Assembly (NCBI GenBank): GCA_963788115.1
Contig: CAWBFD010000004.1
Span: forward strand, 1,054,001 to 1,118,000
Reading direction: 5' to 3'
Source: CAWBFD01 sp963788115
GTDB lineage: Bacteria; Actinomycetota; Thermoleophilia; Solirubrobacterales; 70-9
DNA length: 64,000 nt
Position numbers and translations under genes: made by a program. Shown here piece by piece: positions 45,494 through 53,241 of the stretch. A model generated the notes under the pieces. It was not told the origin of the DNA. It worked only from the letters and a program-made list of their open reading frames with translations, and ran no database searches. Each line of letters opens with the position of its first letter. Positions within the stretch are counted from its first letter, which is position 1.

Positions 45494-45533
45494 CGCCCAC
45501 GCAGTATCTCGGGTCGGCACCCGACTCGGGCGC

Positions 45534-45821
45534 TCAGTTGCGCGAAGCCTGCTCGGCCGCCGCTGTCACGATCGGGTCGTCCATCAGGCCCTTGAGCTCG
45601 TAGTGGCCGCTCGGCTCGATCCGCCAGACGCCGACCATCGCCGTGTTCGGGACCGGAGCGGTCAGGTCGACGGCACCGTCCTCCATGCCGGTGAACGTCG
45701 CGTGCTTCTCGCTCATCACCACCGGCTGGTCGTCCTCCGTCTCGGCCCAATCCCAGGGCTCGATCTCGGCGAGCTGCGGGAACAGTTCGAGGATGCGGTC
45801 GGTCAACTCATCTCGCGTCAT
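45534..45821 (-). CDS. Small hypothetical protein
   Basis: 95 residues: MTRDELTDRILELFPQLAEI, then an acidic middle (PWDWAETEDDQPVVMSEK) and VGVWRIEPSGHYELKGLMDD. No signal or membrane helix; unknown family. It stands 41 bp before the methyltransferase on the same strand. It may be the last accessory gene before the right boundary. Confidence 0.5.
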   Translation of the reverse strand: MTRDELTDRILELFPQLAEIEPWDWAETEDDQPVVMSEKHATFTGMEDGAVDLTAPVPNTAMVGVWRIEPSGHYELKGLMDDPIVTAAAEQASRN

Positions 45822-45881
45822 CAGTCAGTCCTCCTCGGGTTCGGTGCGGATCAGGTTCTGGCCGGGTGGTCGGAGGTCGCA

Positions 45882-45901
45882 ATGCGCCACAAATGCGCCA
45901 C
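45882..45901. repeat. Tandem atgcgccac motif near the right boundary
   Basis: Two units (atgcgccacaaatgcgccac) that match 15343-15363 inside the integrase relic, in the same orientation. Possible integrase arm sites. Confidence 0.4.
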
Positions 45902-45983
45902 AGAGCGCCAGTCCCAGGCGTCTCCCAGCGGGTCCCAGCGAGTATCTCAGGCACGAATCGGCCAGTCCGCGCCCAGGTGAGAT

Positions 45984-46045
45984 CATGTGGATCATCGTCT
46001 TCACGACCGTGTACGTCCTCTGAAAACCGCTTGCTAGAGCAGTTC
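45984..46045 (+). repeat. Putative att direct repeat, right copy
   Basis: Encodes MWIIVFTTVYVL and TGA, the last 12 residues of CoxC, with two synonymous differences and a different stop codon from 15261-15322, followed by a degraded hairpin. No rest of coxC lies upstream. Confidence 0.65.
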
Positions 46046-46448
46046 TCGGCGCGTCGACCCGACCCCGCTCCTCGCCGGAGTCCAACGCGAGCTGGCCAAG
46101 GCCCGGGGGGAGTCCGTCGGCAGGTACGGAAATCAGCCTGCTGATCAGGATCCCGATTCGTGAGCGTCGCCGCCGACGTCGAGGTCCAGCGCGGCTACGA
46201 CGCCGAGCTCGAGAGGGATACCTGCAATCAGGTAATTGACCCGAAACGTCCCGGACAAGAACCCCGGCGGGCGCGTTGTAACTAGTGCATAGCCAACCCG
46301 GCCGATCGGTCGGGAGCGCTAGGGGTGCGGGGACCCAGCCTCCGGTCCGATTCGGCACGGGACTGGAGGCTGGCGACCGCGAACATCGCGGCTCGCCCTA
46401 GTCAAAAAGCGCGGGTTTAACGCCCGCATGTCGACCAAAGGAGGAACG
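46022..46448. other. Gene-free stretch with R1
   Basis: 427 bases: tail of the att copy, repeat R1 at 46215-46309 and an R3-like motif at 46400-46422. No gene. Confidence 0.4.
46215..46309 (+). repeat. R1 repeat, copy 2
   Basis: Matches 35270-35363, with the same palindrome tacctg-caat-caggta at 46219-46234. It lies 140 bp upstream of the next small secreted protein gene. Confidence 0.7.
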
Positions 46449-46625
46449 ATGAGGAGACGCAAGCTAGTCGCCCTCCTCCTGTCCGCCGGCGCCCTTGCCA
46501 TCCCGGCGGCACCAGTCGCCGCGGATCCGGACTTCGGCCCTGGCAACAGCAGCAAGGGCCCGAACGACGGCGGGGCCAAGTGCCATCCGCCGGGCCAGAC
46601 GGTGGACGAGCCGGGCTGCAAGTAG
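46449..46625 (+). CDS. Tiny secreted protein
   Basis: 58 residues. Signal peptide MRRRKLVALLLSAGALAIPA, cleavage near VAA; the mature peptide is about 32 residues, Gly/Pro/Asn-rich, with two cysteines (KCHPPG, PGCK). Strong ribosome site gaggaacg. Similar in style to the 78-residue protein at 48215. Function unknown; possibly a secreted peptide. Confidence 0.6.
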   Translation: MRRRKLVALLLSAGALAIPAAPVAADPDFGPGNSSKGPNDGGAKCHPPGQTVDEPGCK

Positions 46626-46806
46626 AGCTCCCCAAAGCCGGGGTCGGGGCGTTACCGGCCCCCGACAGCCGCCCCGGCCCTACGGCTAACACGAGAACGG
46701 CCGCCCTGCAGGTGCTGGGTGGCCGTTCTCTTTGCCGTCGGCCGGCAGGCGGCGGAAGGCAGAACAGCCGCACGGGCGGTCTCTGCCGGGTTAGGGGGCA
46801 GGGCCG
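46622..46806 (+). repeat. R2 repeat, copy 2, 3' region of the tiny secreted gene
   Basis: Collinear with the minus strand of 35885-36080. Starts at the stop codon (tagagctcccc) and includes the terminator hairpin at 46693-46730. Confidence 0.7.
46693..46730 (+). terminator. Hairpin terminator in R2
   Basis: 10-bp arms gagaacggcc (46693-46702) and ggccgttctc (46721-46730), followed by ttt. Confidence 0.6.
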
Positions 46807-46962
46807 AAGTCGGAGGCGGGTGCCGAGGTTTCGAGCGGGCATCGTCAGCCTCGGCTTCGGTACCTGGTCTGAGGTAACCCTGCCGCGTGAGGCTTGCGCT
46901 TGAGCAGCCCCGCGTGTAGCGTCGCGAGAAACCTCAACCACGGATGATCCGGGGGGAATCGC

Positions 46963-47970
46963 ATGAGGCGATTGTTTGCGGCGAGCATCGCCGCTGTTTT
47001 ATTTGGGGGGCTGATCGCGGCCCAGACCGACGCCGACGGCCCACGCACTGCCGGTGAGCACCACTCAGCCTCGAGCGCCGGCGCGGCGCAGGCGCCGGAG
47101 CCGTTCCACGTGGAGTTCAACCGCAGCGAGCTGCGTATCGGCTCGTACGAGCCATTCGAATCGTCGCTGAGCAACCAGCACCGGGCGGTTTTCGACGGGG
47201 AGGTTGATCCGGCGACCGGGGAACTCACGGTTCCGGTCGAGGGCTTGGAGGCGCTGGGGTGGCGGGGCGCCTTTCCGTGGCCTGTCACACCCGCCGCCCC
47301 GATCGTCTTCTTTGCCGGGGTACAGGAACCGGTCCACGGGAGCTTCGACCAGGCGACGGGGAAGCTCGACCTGCCCTTGCTGGTCGACCTCTTCGCAGGC
47401 ATCTGCGTGTTCAGTTGCGGGCCCGAGTGCCGTTACGAGGACGTCCAGTTGGACCTGTCGAGCGCGAACGCGGTCGCTCCTCTGCGCGGCGCCCGGTTCG
47501 AAGATGGCCTCGACGGCGCCGGGGCGATCGTCGCCTCCTGGGAGGAACTCCCGCCGGGCTCGGGGGATTCACAGTTCTGCAGTGCTGTCGGCGACGCCCC
47601 CGGTGCGCTCCTGCTCGAGCGTGACCCCGCCGAGCTCAACCTCTCGGTCAGGCCCAAGACGGAGACGGTGACGCAGGGCAAGGAGGCGACCTTCACCGCC
47701 ACGGTCAGGAATACGTCCAACGTTGACGGCACCCACTTGGACAACGTATGCGTGAGGGCGCCCGAGGGGGCGATCAGGGTCGGGCCGTTCGGGCCGTGCT
47801 CGGGCGAGGGCAGACGCCTCTCCCCCGGCGAATACGTGAGGTTCAGGTTCGACGTCAAGGCCAAGCCCCACGCCGAGCCGAGGTCCTACAGGCTGAGGTT
47901 CACGGCAACCGCGATAGGAGATGTCGACCCGGCTCACGACACGGCGAAGCTGAAGGTCCTGGAGAAGTAG
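46963..47970 (+). CDS. Secreted hypothetical protein with CARDB-like end
   Basis: 335 residues. Signal peptide MRRLFAASIAAVLFGGLIAA. The middle (FSCGPECRYEDVQLDLSS and similar) is a beta-rich domain that I do not recognise, with cysteines. The last 110 residues (VTQGKEATFTATVRNTSNVD, LSPGEYVRFRFDVKAK) look like a CARDB/Ig-like adhesion fold. ATG 46963. A strong hairpin follows the gene. Confidence 0.65.
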   Translation: MRRLFAASIAAVLFGGLIAAQTDADGPRTAGEHHSASSAGAAQAPEPFHVEFNRSELRIGSYEPFESSLSNQHRAVFDGEVDPATGELTVPVEGLEALGWRGAFPWPVTPAAPIVFFAGVQEPVHGSFDQATGKLDLPLLVDLFAGICVFSCGPECRYEDVQLDLSSANAVAPLRGARFEDGLDGAGAIVASWEELPPGSGDSQFCSAVGDAPGALLLERDPAELNLSVRPKTETVTQGKEATFTATVRNTSNVDGTHLDNVCVRAPEGAIRVGPFGPCSGEGRRLSPGEYVRFRFDVKAKPHAEPRSYRLRFTATAIGDVDPAHDTAKLKVLEK

Positions 47971-48018
47971 CCGAGGGCCCGAGACACGCGGGCAGCCGCT
48001 ATCCGCGGCCAACCGACC

Positions 48019-48044
48019 GAGGGGCGGCGATTGCGCCGCCCCTC
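48019..48044 (+). terminator. Strong hairpin terminator
   Basis: Perfect 11-bp arms gaggggcggcg/cgccgcccctc with a 4-nt loop, 49 bp after the previous stop. No T-run. Confidence 0.6.
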
Positions 48045-48106
48045 GCCGAATTCAGGGTTCCGTAGCCGGACGGCGCCGGCTGAGCTCGTAGTCCGCCTCC
48101 GGCATG

Positions 48107-48152
48107 CCTGATTCTGGAAGACCGCCTGACAAAAACGGGACTCGAGCGTTTA
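48107..48152 (+). repeat. R3 repeat, copy 2, upstream of a small secreted protein gene
   Basis: Matches the minus strand of 36081-36128. Contains gacaaaaacggg ... gcgtttaaac; a related gtcaaaaagc ... gggtttaac stands at 46401-46420 before the other tiny secreted gene. Possible shared promoter element. Confidence 0.55.
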
Positions 48153-48214
48153 AACATGCAGTAGCGCCCGATTTGGGCTCACATCGAATCGAGCTCCAGG
48201 GAAGGAGGTGAACG

Positions 48215-48451
48215 ATGAGGAAGCTGATCGCGGGGGCGATCGTGGCGGCGGCACTGGCTGTGCCCGCCACTCCCGCCTTCGCCATCCATGACGGGACGGG
48301 TATGCCGGGGGCTGTCTGCTCGAATCCGGATTCCCGGGCAGTTGGGAACAACCCCAACCCGGGTACCCCAAACACGGCCTTCTCCAACGAGATATTGGAG
48401 GAGCACAACCCGCTGGTCGGAAACCCCCCGCCCTGCCACTTCAACGACTGA
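48215..48451 (+). CDS. Small secreted protein
   Basis: 78 residues. Signal peptide MRKLIAGAIVAAALAVPATP, cleavage after AFA. Mature part about 55 residues, Asn/Pro/Gly-rich, two cysteines (AVCSNP, PPCHFND). Ribosome site aaggaggtg. Unknown function. Confidence 0.6.
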   Translation: MRKLIAGAIVAAALAVPATPAFAIHDGTGMPGAVCSNPDSRAVGNNPNPGTPNTAFSNEILEEHNPLVGNPPPCHFND

Positions 48452-48538
48452 GCTACTGAGGGTCCGGGCGGGGCGAAACCTCGCTCGCTCTTGATCGAGG
48501 GGACGCCGCCCGGACTCACCATGGAGAAGGGAATCACC

Positions 48539-49009
48539 ATGCTCGCACCCATTCGCAGGCACCCGACCGACGCAAGAGTGATCTCGACGCTCATCCCGGT
48601 TCTCGTCGCCGGTGCGGCGCTGTTCGCGTCCGCCGCCGCGGCCGCAGCCCCGGTCTATGAAGGTCACATCAGGGGAGTCCCGGGGGCGGGGTTCGACCTC
48701 AGGTTCGCGAAGACGAACGGCAAGTTGTTCCTGAACGCGATCCAGACCACCGACACCCCCGTCACCTGCGAGGACCGGCCGCGGACGATCACGGGCGCCA
48801 CGCAGTTCCCGCCCACCCCGGAATCCCGCGTGCGAGACCGTGCCTTCGACATCAGGCAGGACTCCGGGAAGGGGGACTTCGCGCGCGTCGCGGGCGAGCT
48901 GAAGAGGGGGGGCAAGGCTGTGGGGATCTACAGGCAGCGGGTCACGTTCGGTCCGCCGCTCGGCGTCTGCAGGACGGGCAAACTCGAGTGGGTGGCGAAG
49001 AGGCTCTGA
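48539..49009 (+). CDS. Secreted hypothetical protein
   Basis: 156 residues from ATG 48539, chosen because ggagaaggg lies at ribosome-site distance; ATG 48521 is in frame too. A hydrophobic segment near residue 15-38 (LIPVLVAGAALFASAAAAAA) is a signal peptide. Mature part: beta-rich, GKLFLNAIQTTDTPVTCEDR and FGPPLGVCRTGKLEWVAKRL, one Cys pair. No domain recognised. Confidence 0.6.
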   Translation: MLAPIRRHPTDARVISTLIPVLVAGAALFASAAAAAAPVYEGHIRGVPGAGFDLRFAKTNGKLFLNAIQTTDTPVTCEDRPRTITGATQFPPTPESRVRDRAFDIRQDSGKGDFARVAGELKRGGKAVGIYRQRVTFGPPLGVCRTGKLEWVAKRL

Positions 49010-49353
49010 CGCGTCCGGCTGCTTGCCATTCGCGATAGGGAATGACGCCAGATCCGGATGCAAAGAGACGCGAGTCCGGGCGCAGCCCTCGAAGCCGGCC
49101 GGGCTGCGGGAGTAGCCGCTCCCTCATCTGACGCTCCATCCTGTAGCGGCGGCGCGCCGAGCTCAGCCGTCCTGACCGGCAACCAGCGCCACGCGCAGCG
49201 TGGACCAGAACGGGGTGACGAGCCACGGCACGCGCAACGATGCGCACAGGCAGTTTCCGGGCGACCGCGCCCTTAAGAATCCGGCTTCCGCTCCGCCAGC
49301 GGGTCGGCCACCAGGGACAAGCCTTACCATCGATGCCTGCGCGGGAGGATCTC
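49010..49353. other. Gene-free stretch with a SnoaL 3'-end relic
   Basis: 344 bases. At 49079-49112 the text cctcgaagccggccgggctgcgggagtag is the end of a SnoaL-like gene, followed by the conserved flank ctccctcatctgacgctccat. No intact gene. Confidence 0.5.
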
Positions 49354-49677
49354 ATGAAGAGCCACCTCAACAACCACCATCGCGACACGCTCCAGCGAAT
49401 CCTCAGCCATCCGACGAGCGGCAACATCGAGTGGCGCGAGGTCCTCTCGCTGCTGAACGCGGTCGGGACCGTGGATCAAGAGCCCAACGGGAAGGTCAAG
49501 GTCACCGTCGGCCCCGAGACCGAGGTTCTCAACCGGCCTCGAGGCAAGGACATCGACGTGCAGATGGTCGTCGACCTGCGGCGGATGCTGAGCTCAGCCG
49601 GACTCGCCGAAGCACCGGCCATGGAGGACATGCGCTCGCGCGACCATGGCGACAGTCGGCGGGGCAGCCCCACCTAG
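49354..49677 (+). CDS. HicA-like small conserved protein
   Basis: 107 residues: MKSHLNNHHRDTLQRILSHP, then SGNIEWREVLSLLNAVGTVD, GKVKVTVGPETEVLNRPRGK and DIDVQMVVDLRRMLSSAGL. The helix-beta-beta-beta-helix pattern resembles HicA/dsRBD-like domains, but no HicB partner is adjacent, so a toxin role is unproven. ATG 49354 with gggagga upstream. Confidence 0.6.
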   Translation: MKSHLNNHHRDTLQRILSHPTSGNIEWREVLSLLNAVGTVDQEPNGKVKVTVGPETEVLNRPRGKDIDVQMVVDLRRMLSSAGLAEAPAMEDMRSRDHGDSRRGSPT

Positions 49678-49866
49678 CCCGACCCAGTATCCCGCGACGG
49701 CTTCTACTCCGCCAGCGGGTCGGTCACCGCGCGAGCGAGCCGTCGGCTGGCCCTCCGGCCGGATCACGATGAGGCCGAGGTGGCCCCCGATCGCGGGGCA
49801 AGCGGCAGGGTGTTTTCGATAAGCAAAAGTAAGGGGTCCGCGGTCGCCGTTCAGGATGAGTGGGCT

Positions 49867-49900
49867 CGGTCGGCGAGGCCGATCTGCTCGGGGTCACACG
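49867..49900 (+). pseudogene. Short relic of the module HTH, copy 3
   Basis: Reads SVGEADLLGVTRK; corresponds to SVTKTADLLGVTRQ of the other relics. Only the first helices remain. Confidence 0.4.
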
Positions 49901-49941
49901 TAAGCACGAAGTGGCGGCTCGTCCCGATTGACTCCGGTAGG

Positions 49942-50223
49942 GTGAGACGCCGAGTGAAGGGGGTAGCGATCGTCGCTGCGGCTGCGGTGCTCGGGATCGA
50001 AGCGGGGATCGGAATCTCGGCGTGCGGGGGCGACGACACGACGACGACGGTCATCCAGCCCAGTGGTTCTGCCAAGGAGAAGGCGGAGGAGACCAGTGGT
50101 TCTGCCGGTGAGGAGAAGGCAGAAGCCAAAGGGACCACGACGACCACCGGGACGGACACGACCACCACCGATGATGACAACGGCGGAGGTGGCGAGGACG
50201 AGGACGGCGGCGGCCAGGATTGA
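49942..50223 (+). CDS. Thr-rich putative lipoprotein
   Basis: 93 residues. Signal segment VKGVAIVAAAAVLGIEAGIG followed by ISACGGDD, a possible lipobox with Cys. Then Thr/Lys/Glu-rich tracts (EKAEETSGSAGEEKAEAKG, TTTTTGTDTTTTDDDNGGGG) as in the lipoprotein at 8557. Probably surface anchored. GTG 49942 or 49954 start. Confidence 0.5.
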   Translation: MRRRVKGVAIVAAAAVLGIEAGIGISACGGDDTTTTVIQPSGSAKEKAEETSGSAGEEKAEAKGTTTTTGTDTTTTDDDNGGGGEDEDGGGQD

Positions 50224-50394
50224 CGAGCGGCTCGCACGTCGGCATAGAGGTCGTCGAAGCCGGTCGGCTCCTCCTCGGGCTGGTTTCGGCGCCATTCCCA
50301 CAGGGTCCGGAATCGCCGTCACCCTTGCCGACGTCGGCGCGGTCTCGTCCCGGACGATCTCCTCGAGGACCGCGATCAGCTCGTCATCAGACAT
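50223..50394 (-). pseudogene. Acidic small protein, frameshifted copy 5
   Basis: MSDDELIAVLEEIVRDETAP and TSARVTAI in frame; TLWEWRRNQPEEEP and FDDLYADV in the next frame. Leader ccccgaccagctcagcg with an A8 tract upstream (50405-50440). Confidence 0.7.
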
Positions 50395-50535
50395 TGTGTG
50401 GGGGCGGTTTTTTTTGCGCTGAGCTGGTCGGGGGTCTCCAGTCGTAGCATCGCTCGGGGGTCCCCCCTCCCCCCGCTCGTGGGGCTGGGTGTAGGGTCAT
50501 CCGGGAACCCATCGCGATGAGGAGGGCCGGAAACC

Positions 50536-50943
50536 GTGGCTGATGAGAGCGCCGTTTCTGATGGCTCGACACGTCTCGCCTACATCCTCGGGGCGCCGCT
50601 GGCAGACGACGCGGTTCGAGAATGGCCGCAGATGGGAGAGATAGTCCGGGGCCGCGACCAGATCGGCGCGGTCGAGGGGCACTTCGAGGAGTTCAGACTT
50701 GCGGTTGGAGAACGCCGCCGCTTCGGCGACCTCCTGCTCGTTGAGTGGAGCGCCGACTACGGCGACGGCGCCATCTACCGCAATGTGACGATCGCCGAGA
50801 TCAAAGACGGCGAGGCCGTTCGGGTCACCGACTACTGGGGTAAGCCGTTCGATACCCCGGACTGGCGCGAGGAGATGACAGACCCGCTCGACATGCCGGC
50901 CGACGGGCGGTGGCCTTCGGCCGACCGGCTCTCGGGCCACTGA
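50536..50943 (+). CDS. SnoaL-like protein, copy 6 (divergent)
   Basis: 135 residues: LGAPLADDAVREWPQMGEIV, GRDQIGAVEGHFEEFRL, AIYRNVTIAEIKDGEAVRVT and DYWGKPFDTPDWREEM. Tryptophan-rich end typical of SnoaL-2 proteins. Lacks the cassette MSQEN start. GTG 50536 start (gaggagggcc upstream). Confidence 0.7.
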   Translation: MADESAVSDGSTRLAYILGAPLADDAVREWPQMGEIVRGRDQIGAVEGHFEEFRLAVGERRRFGDLLLVEWSADYGDGAIYRNVTIAEIKDGEAVRVTDYWGKPFDTPDWREEMTDPLDMPADGRWPSADRLSGH

Positions 50944-51026
50944 ATCGGCATCTGTGACACGGCGTTCCGCGAGCGGCAGGCTCACGCTGGTCGACCTCTC
51001 CCTCGTCGCGAGATACTGAGCGGGCG

Positions 51027-51422
51027 ATGTCGCAGGAGAACATCGAGAAGCTGCGAGCCGGGTACGAAGCCTTCAACAGCGGCGATCTCGACGGCGCCCT
51101 GCGTGCCGTACATAGGGACATCGAGTTCCGTAGGCCTGAGACGGCCATGGACACGGCGGCCGTCCTACGTGGCGTCGATGCAGTCCGCCAGTACCTGGTT
51201 CCCGATGCGTTCGCGGAACAGACATTCGAGCCCGAGGAATTCATCGAGAAGGGGGATCTCGTGCTCGTCCGAGGCAAGGGTCGGATACGGGGCCGCGGCA
51301 GCGGCATCGGGCTCGAACAGACCGTCTTTCACGTCTGGGAGATTCGTGACGGTATCGCCGTTCGGCTTGAGGTTCATCTGGACCGGCAAGAAGCCCTCGA
51401 AGCCGCCGGGCTGCGGGGGTAG
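51027..51422 (+). CDS. SnoaL-like protein, copy 7
   Basis: 131 residues: MSQENIEKLRAGYEAFNSGD, VHRDIEFRRPETAMD, GVDAVRQYLVPDAFAEQTFE and the end DRQEALEAAGLRG. Leader gcgagatactgagcgggcg at 51008-51026. First of three cassette-type copies in 1.4 kb. Confidence 0.78.
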   Translation: MSQENIEKLRAGYEAFNSGDLDGALRAVHRDIEFRRPETAMDTAAVLRGVDAVRQYLVPDAFAEQTFEPEEFIEKGDLVLVRGKGRIRGRGSGIGLEQTVFHVWEIRDGIAVRLEVHLDRQEALEAAGLRG

Positions 51423-51425
51423 GCG

Positions 51426-51833
51426 ATGTCGCGGGAGAACGTCGAGGCCTTCAAGCGCGGGGCTGATGCTTACAACCGCCGAGATGTCGAAGCGCTGCTG
51501 GAGGAACTCCACCCCCAGGTCGAGTGGCGCCCCTTGCTGCCGGTGCTGCTCGGCGGGGAAGCCGCTGTCTACAGGGGTCACGAGGCCGCCCGCCAAGGGA
51601 TCCGAGAGCTGGAGGAGGCTTTCACCGAGCTCCGGGCCGAGCCCTTGGAGTTCCGGGACCTTGGCGAGCGGGTCGTCGCGATCGGCCACCTGCATGGACG
51701 GGGCCGGGAGAGCGGCGTAAAGACCGAATCGCCCATCGCGTGGTTGGTGGATTTCAAGGACGGCAAGGTGGTTCGGATTCGCGAGTACGTCGATCCTGAC
51801 GAGGCCCTCGAAGCCGCCGGGCTGCGGGAGTAG
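51426..51833 (+). CDS. SnoaL-like protein, copy 8
   Basis: 135 residues: MSRENVEAFKRGADAYNRRD, ELHPQVEWRPLLPVL, YRGHEAARQGIRELEEAFTE and the end DEALEAAGLRE. It begins 3 bp after copy 7, without its own full leader (gtaggcgatgtcgcggg), so it is probably read from the same mRNA. Confidence 0.78.
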   Translation: MSRENVEAFKRGADAYNRRDVEALLEELHPQVEWRPLLPVLLGGEAAVYRGHEAARQGIRELEEAFTELRAEPLEFRDLGERVVAIGHLHGRGRESGVKTESPIAWLVDFKDGKVVRIREYVDPDEALEAAGLRE

Positions 51834-52028
51834 GGCCCGCTCATCTAGTTCATCCCCGCGGCTCAGCGCCGGATCCAACCGCCGCAACTCGTCGGCCTGG
51901 TCGGCGCTCGGAACGGGGCGCCAGCCTCGAGCGTACTGATCGGGCCAGCCGCGAAGGTCGCTCGCCAGTCGCCCAGCGGCCTCGAAGACCCGCAACCCCT
52001 CCCGTTCCCGCGAGATACTGGGCGGGCG

Positions 52029-52424
52029 ATGTCGCAGGAGAACGTCGAGACCGCGCGGCAGTGGCTCAAAGCTGTCGGCAGCGTGGACTTTGACGCAGCC
52101 CTCGCACTGGTCCGTTCCGATGTCGAGTTCGTCCCACCGGGCGATCAGCCGGCATATAGAGGCGCCGAGAGCATCCGCCGATGGATGGAGCCAGACGCGT
52201 TTGTGGAGCAGGTGATCGAGCCGCTGGATTTCACCGTCGCACAGGACGGGAGGATCCTCGGGAGACAGCACATCAGAGCCCGCGGGGCGGCCAGCGGAAT
52301 CGAGATGGACATCATTACCTGGTCCGTCTGGACGTTCGATGAGAGCGGCTTGATCATCAGGGTGGAGGTGTTCCTTCCCCACGAGGAGGCGAGGGCTCGC
52401 AAAGCCGCCGGGCTGCGGGAGTAG
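52029..52424 (+). CDS. SnoaL-like protein, copy 9
   Basis: 131 residues: MSQENVETARQWLKAVGSVD, ALVRSDVEFVPPGDQ, YRGAESIRRWMEPDAFVEQV and the end EARARKAAGLRE. Full leader gcgagatactgggcgggcg at 52010-52028. A 195-bp gap to copy 8 holds a short minus-strand coding-like relic (DQYARGWRPVPSADQADELR). Confidence 0.78.
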   Translation: MSQENVETARQWLKAVGSVDFDAALALVRSDVEFVPPGDQPAYRGAESIRRWMEPDAFVEQVIEPLDFTVAQDGRILGRQHIRARGAASGIEMDIITWSVWTFDESGLIIRVEVFLPHEEARARKAAGLRE

Positions 52425-52564
52425 GGGCGCCGGAGGCTCGCAACCAGTGTTCTCGTTCCTGCACCGTCCTGCTCGGGATCCCTGAACCTCTCATACAGCC
52501 GTGCTCGTACAACTGTCGGGCGCGGTAACTTCTGCGCTGGGGGCGACGCCCGGAGGAGGCGACG

Positions 52565-53230
52565 ATGCACAACCCGCTGCGGTCCGAGGCCGAGATGTTC
52601 CGGCTGACGGTGATCATCGGGATTGGCTGCGCCGCGGTGATCGCGTTGGCGCTCCTGACCGAGCCGGTGTACGGGGCGATTCTGCTGGCGGCCGAGGTCG
52701 GGCTGGGCATCGGGCTCGTCTGGCGCGGCTCACGCGGGACCCTGCCGCACACCGCCGAGGTCGCGGCGAAGGGGGACGAGGTCCACCGGTTGCTGGTGGT
52801 CGGCAACGAGACCGTCGCCGGCCGGGCGCTCCTCGCGGAGGTCGAGAACCGCTCCAAGGGACGCGACTCGGAGATCCTGGTCGTGGTCCCGGCGCTGGCG
52901 AGCACCCCGCTCGAACACTGGTCGTCCGACGTCGACGGCGCGATCGAGCGGGCGCGAGGTCGACTCGATGAGGCGTTGCGAGCGATGGCCGCGGCCGGTC
53001 TCAACGCCCACGGTGATCTCGGCGACCACCACGACCCCAATGTCGCGCTGGAGGACGCACTGCGGGAGTTCCCCGCCGACGAGGTGATCGTCTCCACCCA
53101 TCCCCCCGAGCGCTCGCGATGGCTGGAGCGGGGCGTGGTCGAGAAGGCGCGCCGCGAGGTGCCCCTGCCGCTCACGCACGTGGTGGTCGATCTCGAGGCG
53201 GAGGCGGCGGCGGCTAAGCCGGCCGCCTAG
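52565..53230 (+). CDS. Membrane protein with USP-like domain
   Basis: 221 residues. Two N-terminal membrane helices (LTVIIGIGCAAVIALALLTE, AILLAAEVGLGIGLVW) then a cytoplasmic USP-like domain with VHRLLVVGNETVAGRALLAE, ALRAMAAAGLNAHGDLGDHH and ADEVIVSTHPPERSRWLERG, which is the same motif as the tandem protein within the coxBAC operon. ATG 52565 with cggaggagg. Next to a cytochrome c gene, so again linked to respiration. Confidence 0.7.
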   Translation: MHNPLRSEAEMFRLTVIIGIGCAAVIALALLTEPVYGAILLAAEVGLGIGLVWRGSRGTLPHTAEVAAKGDEVHRLLVVGNETVAGRALLAEVENRSKGRDSEILVVVPALASTPLEHWSSDVDGAIERARGRLDEALRAMAAAGLNAHGDLGDHHDPNVALEDALREFPADEVIVSTHPPERSRWLERGVVEKARREVPLPLTHVVVDLEAEAAAAKPAA

Positions 53231-53241
53231 TGGGTCGCCGA

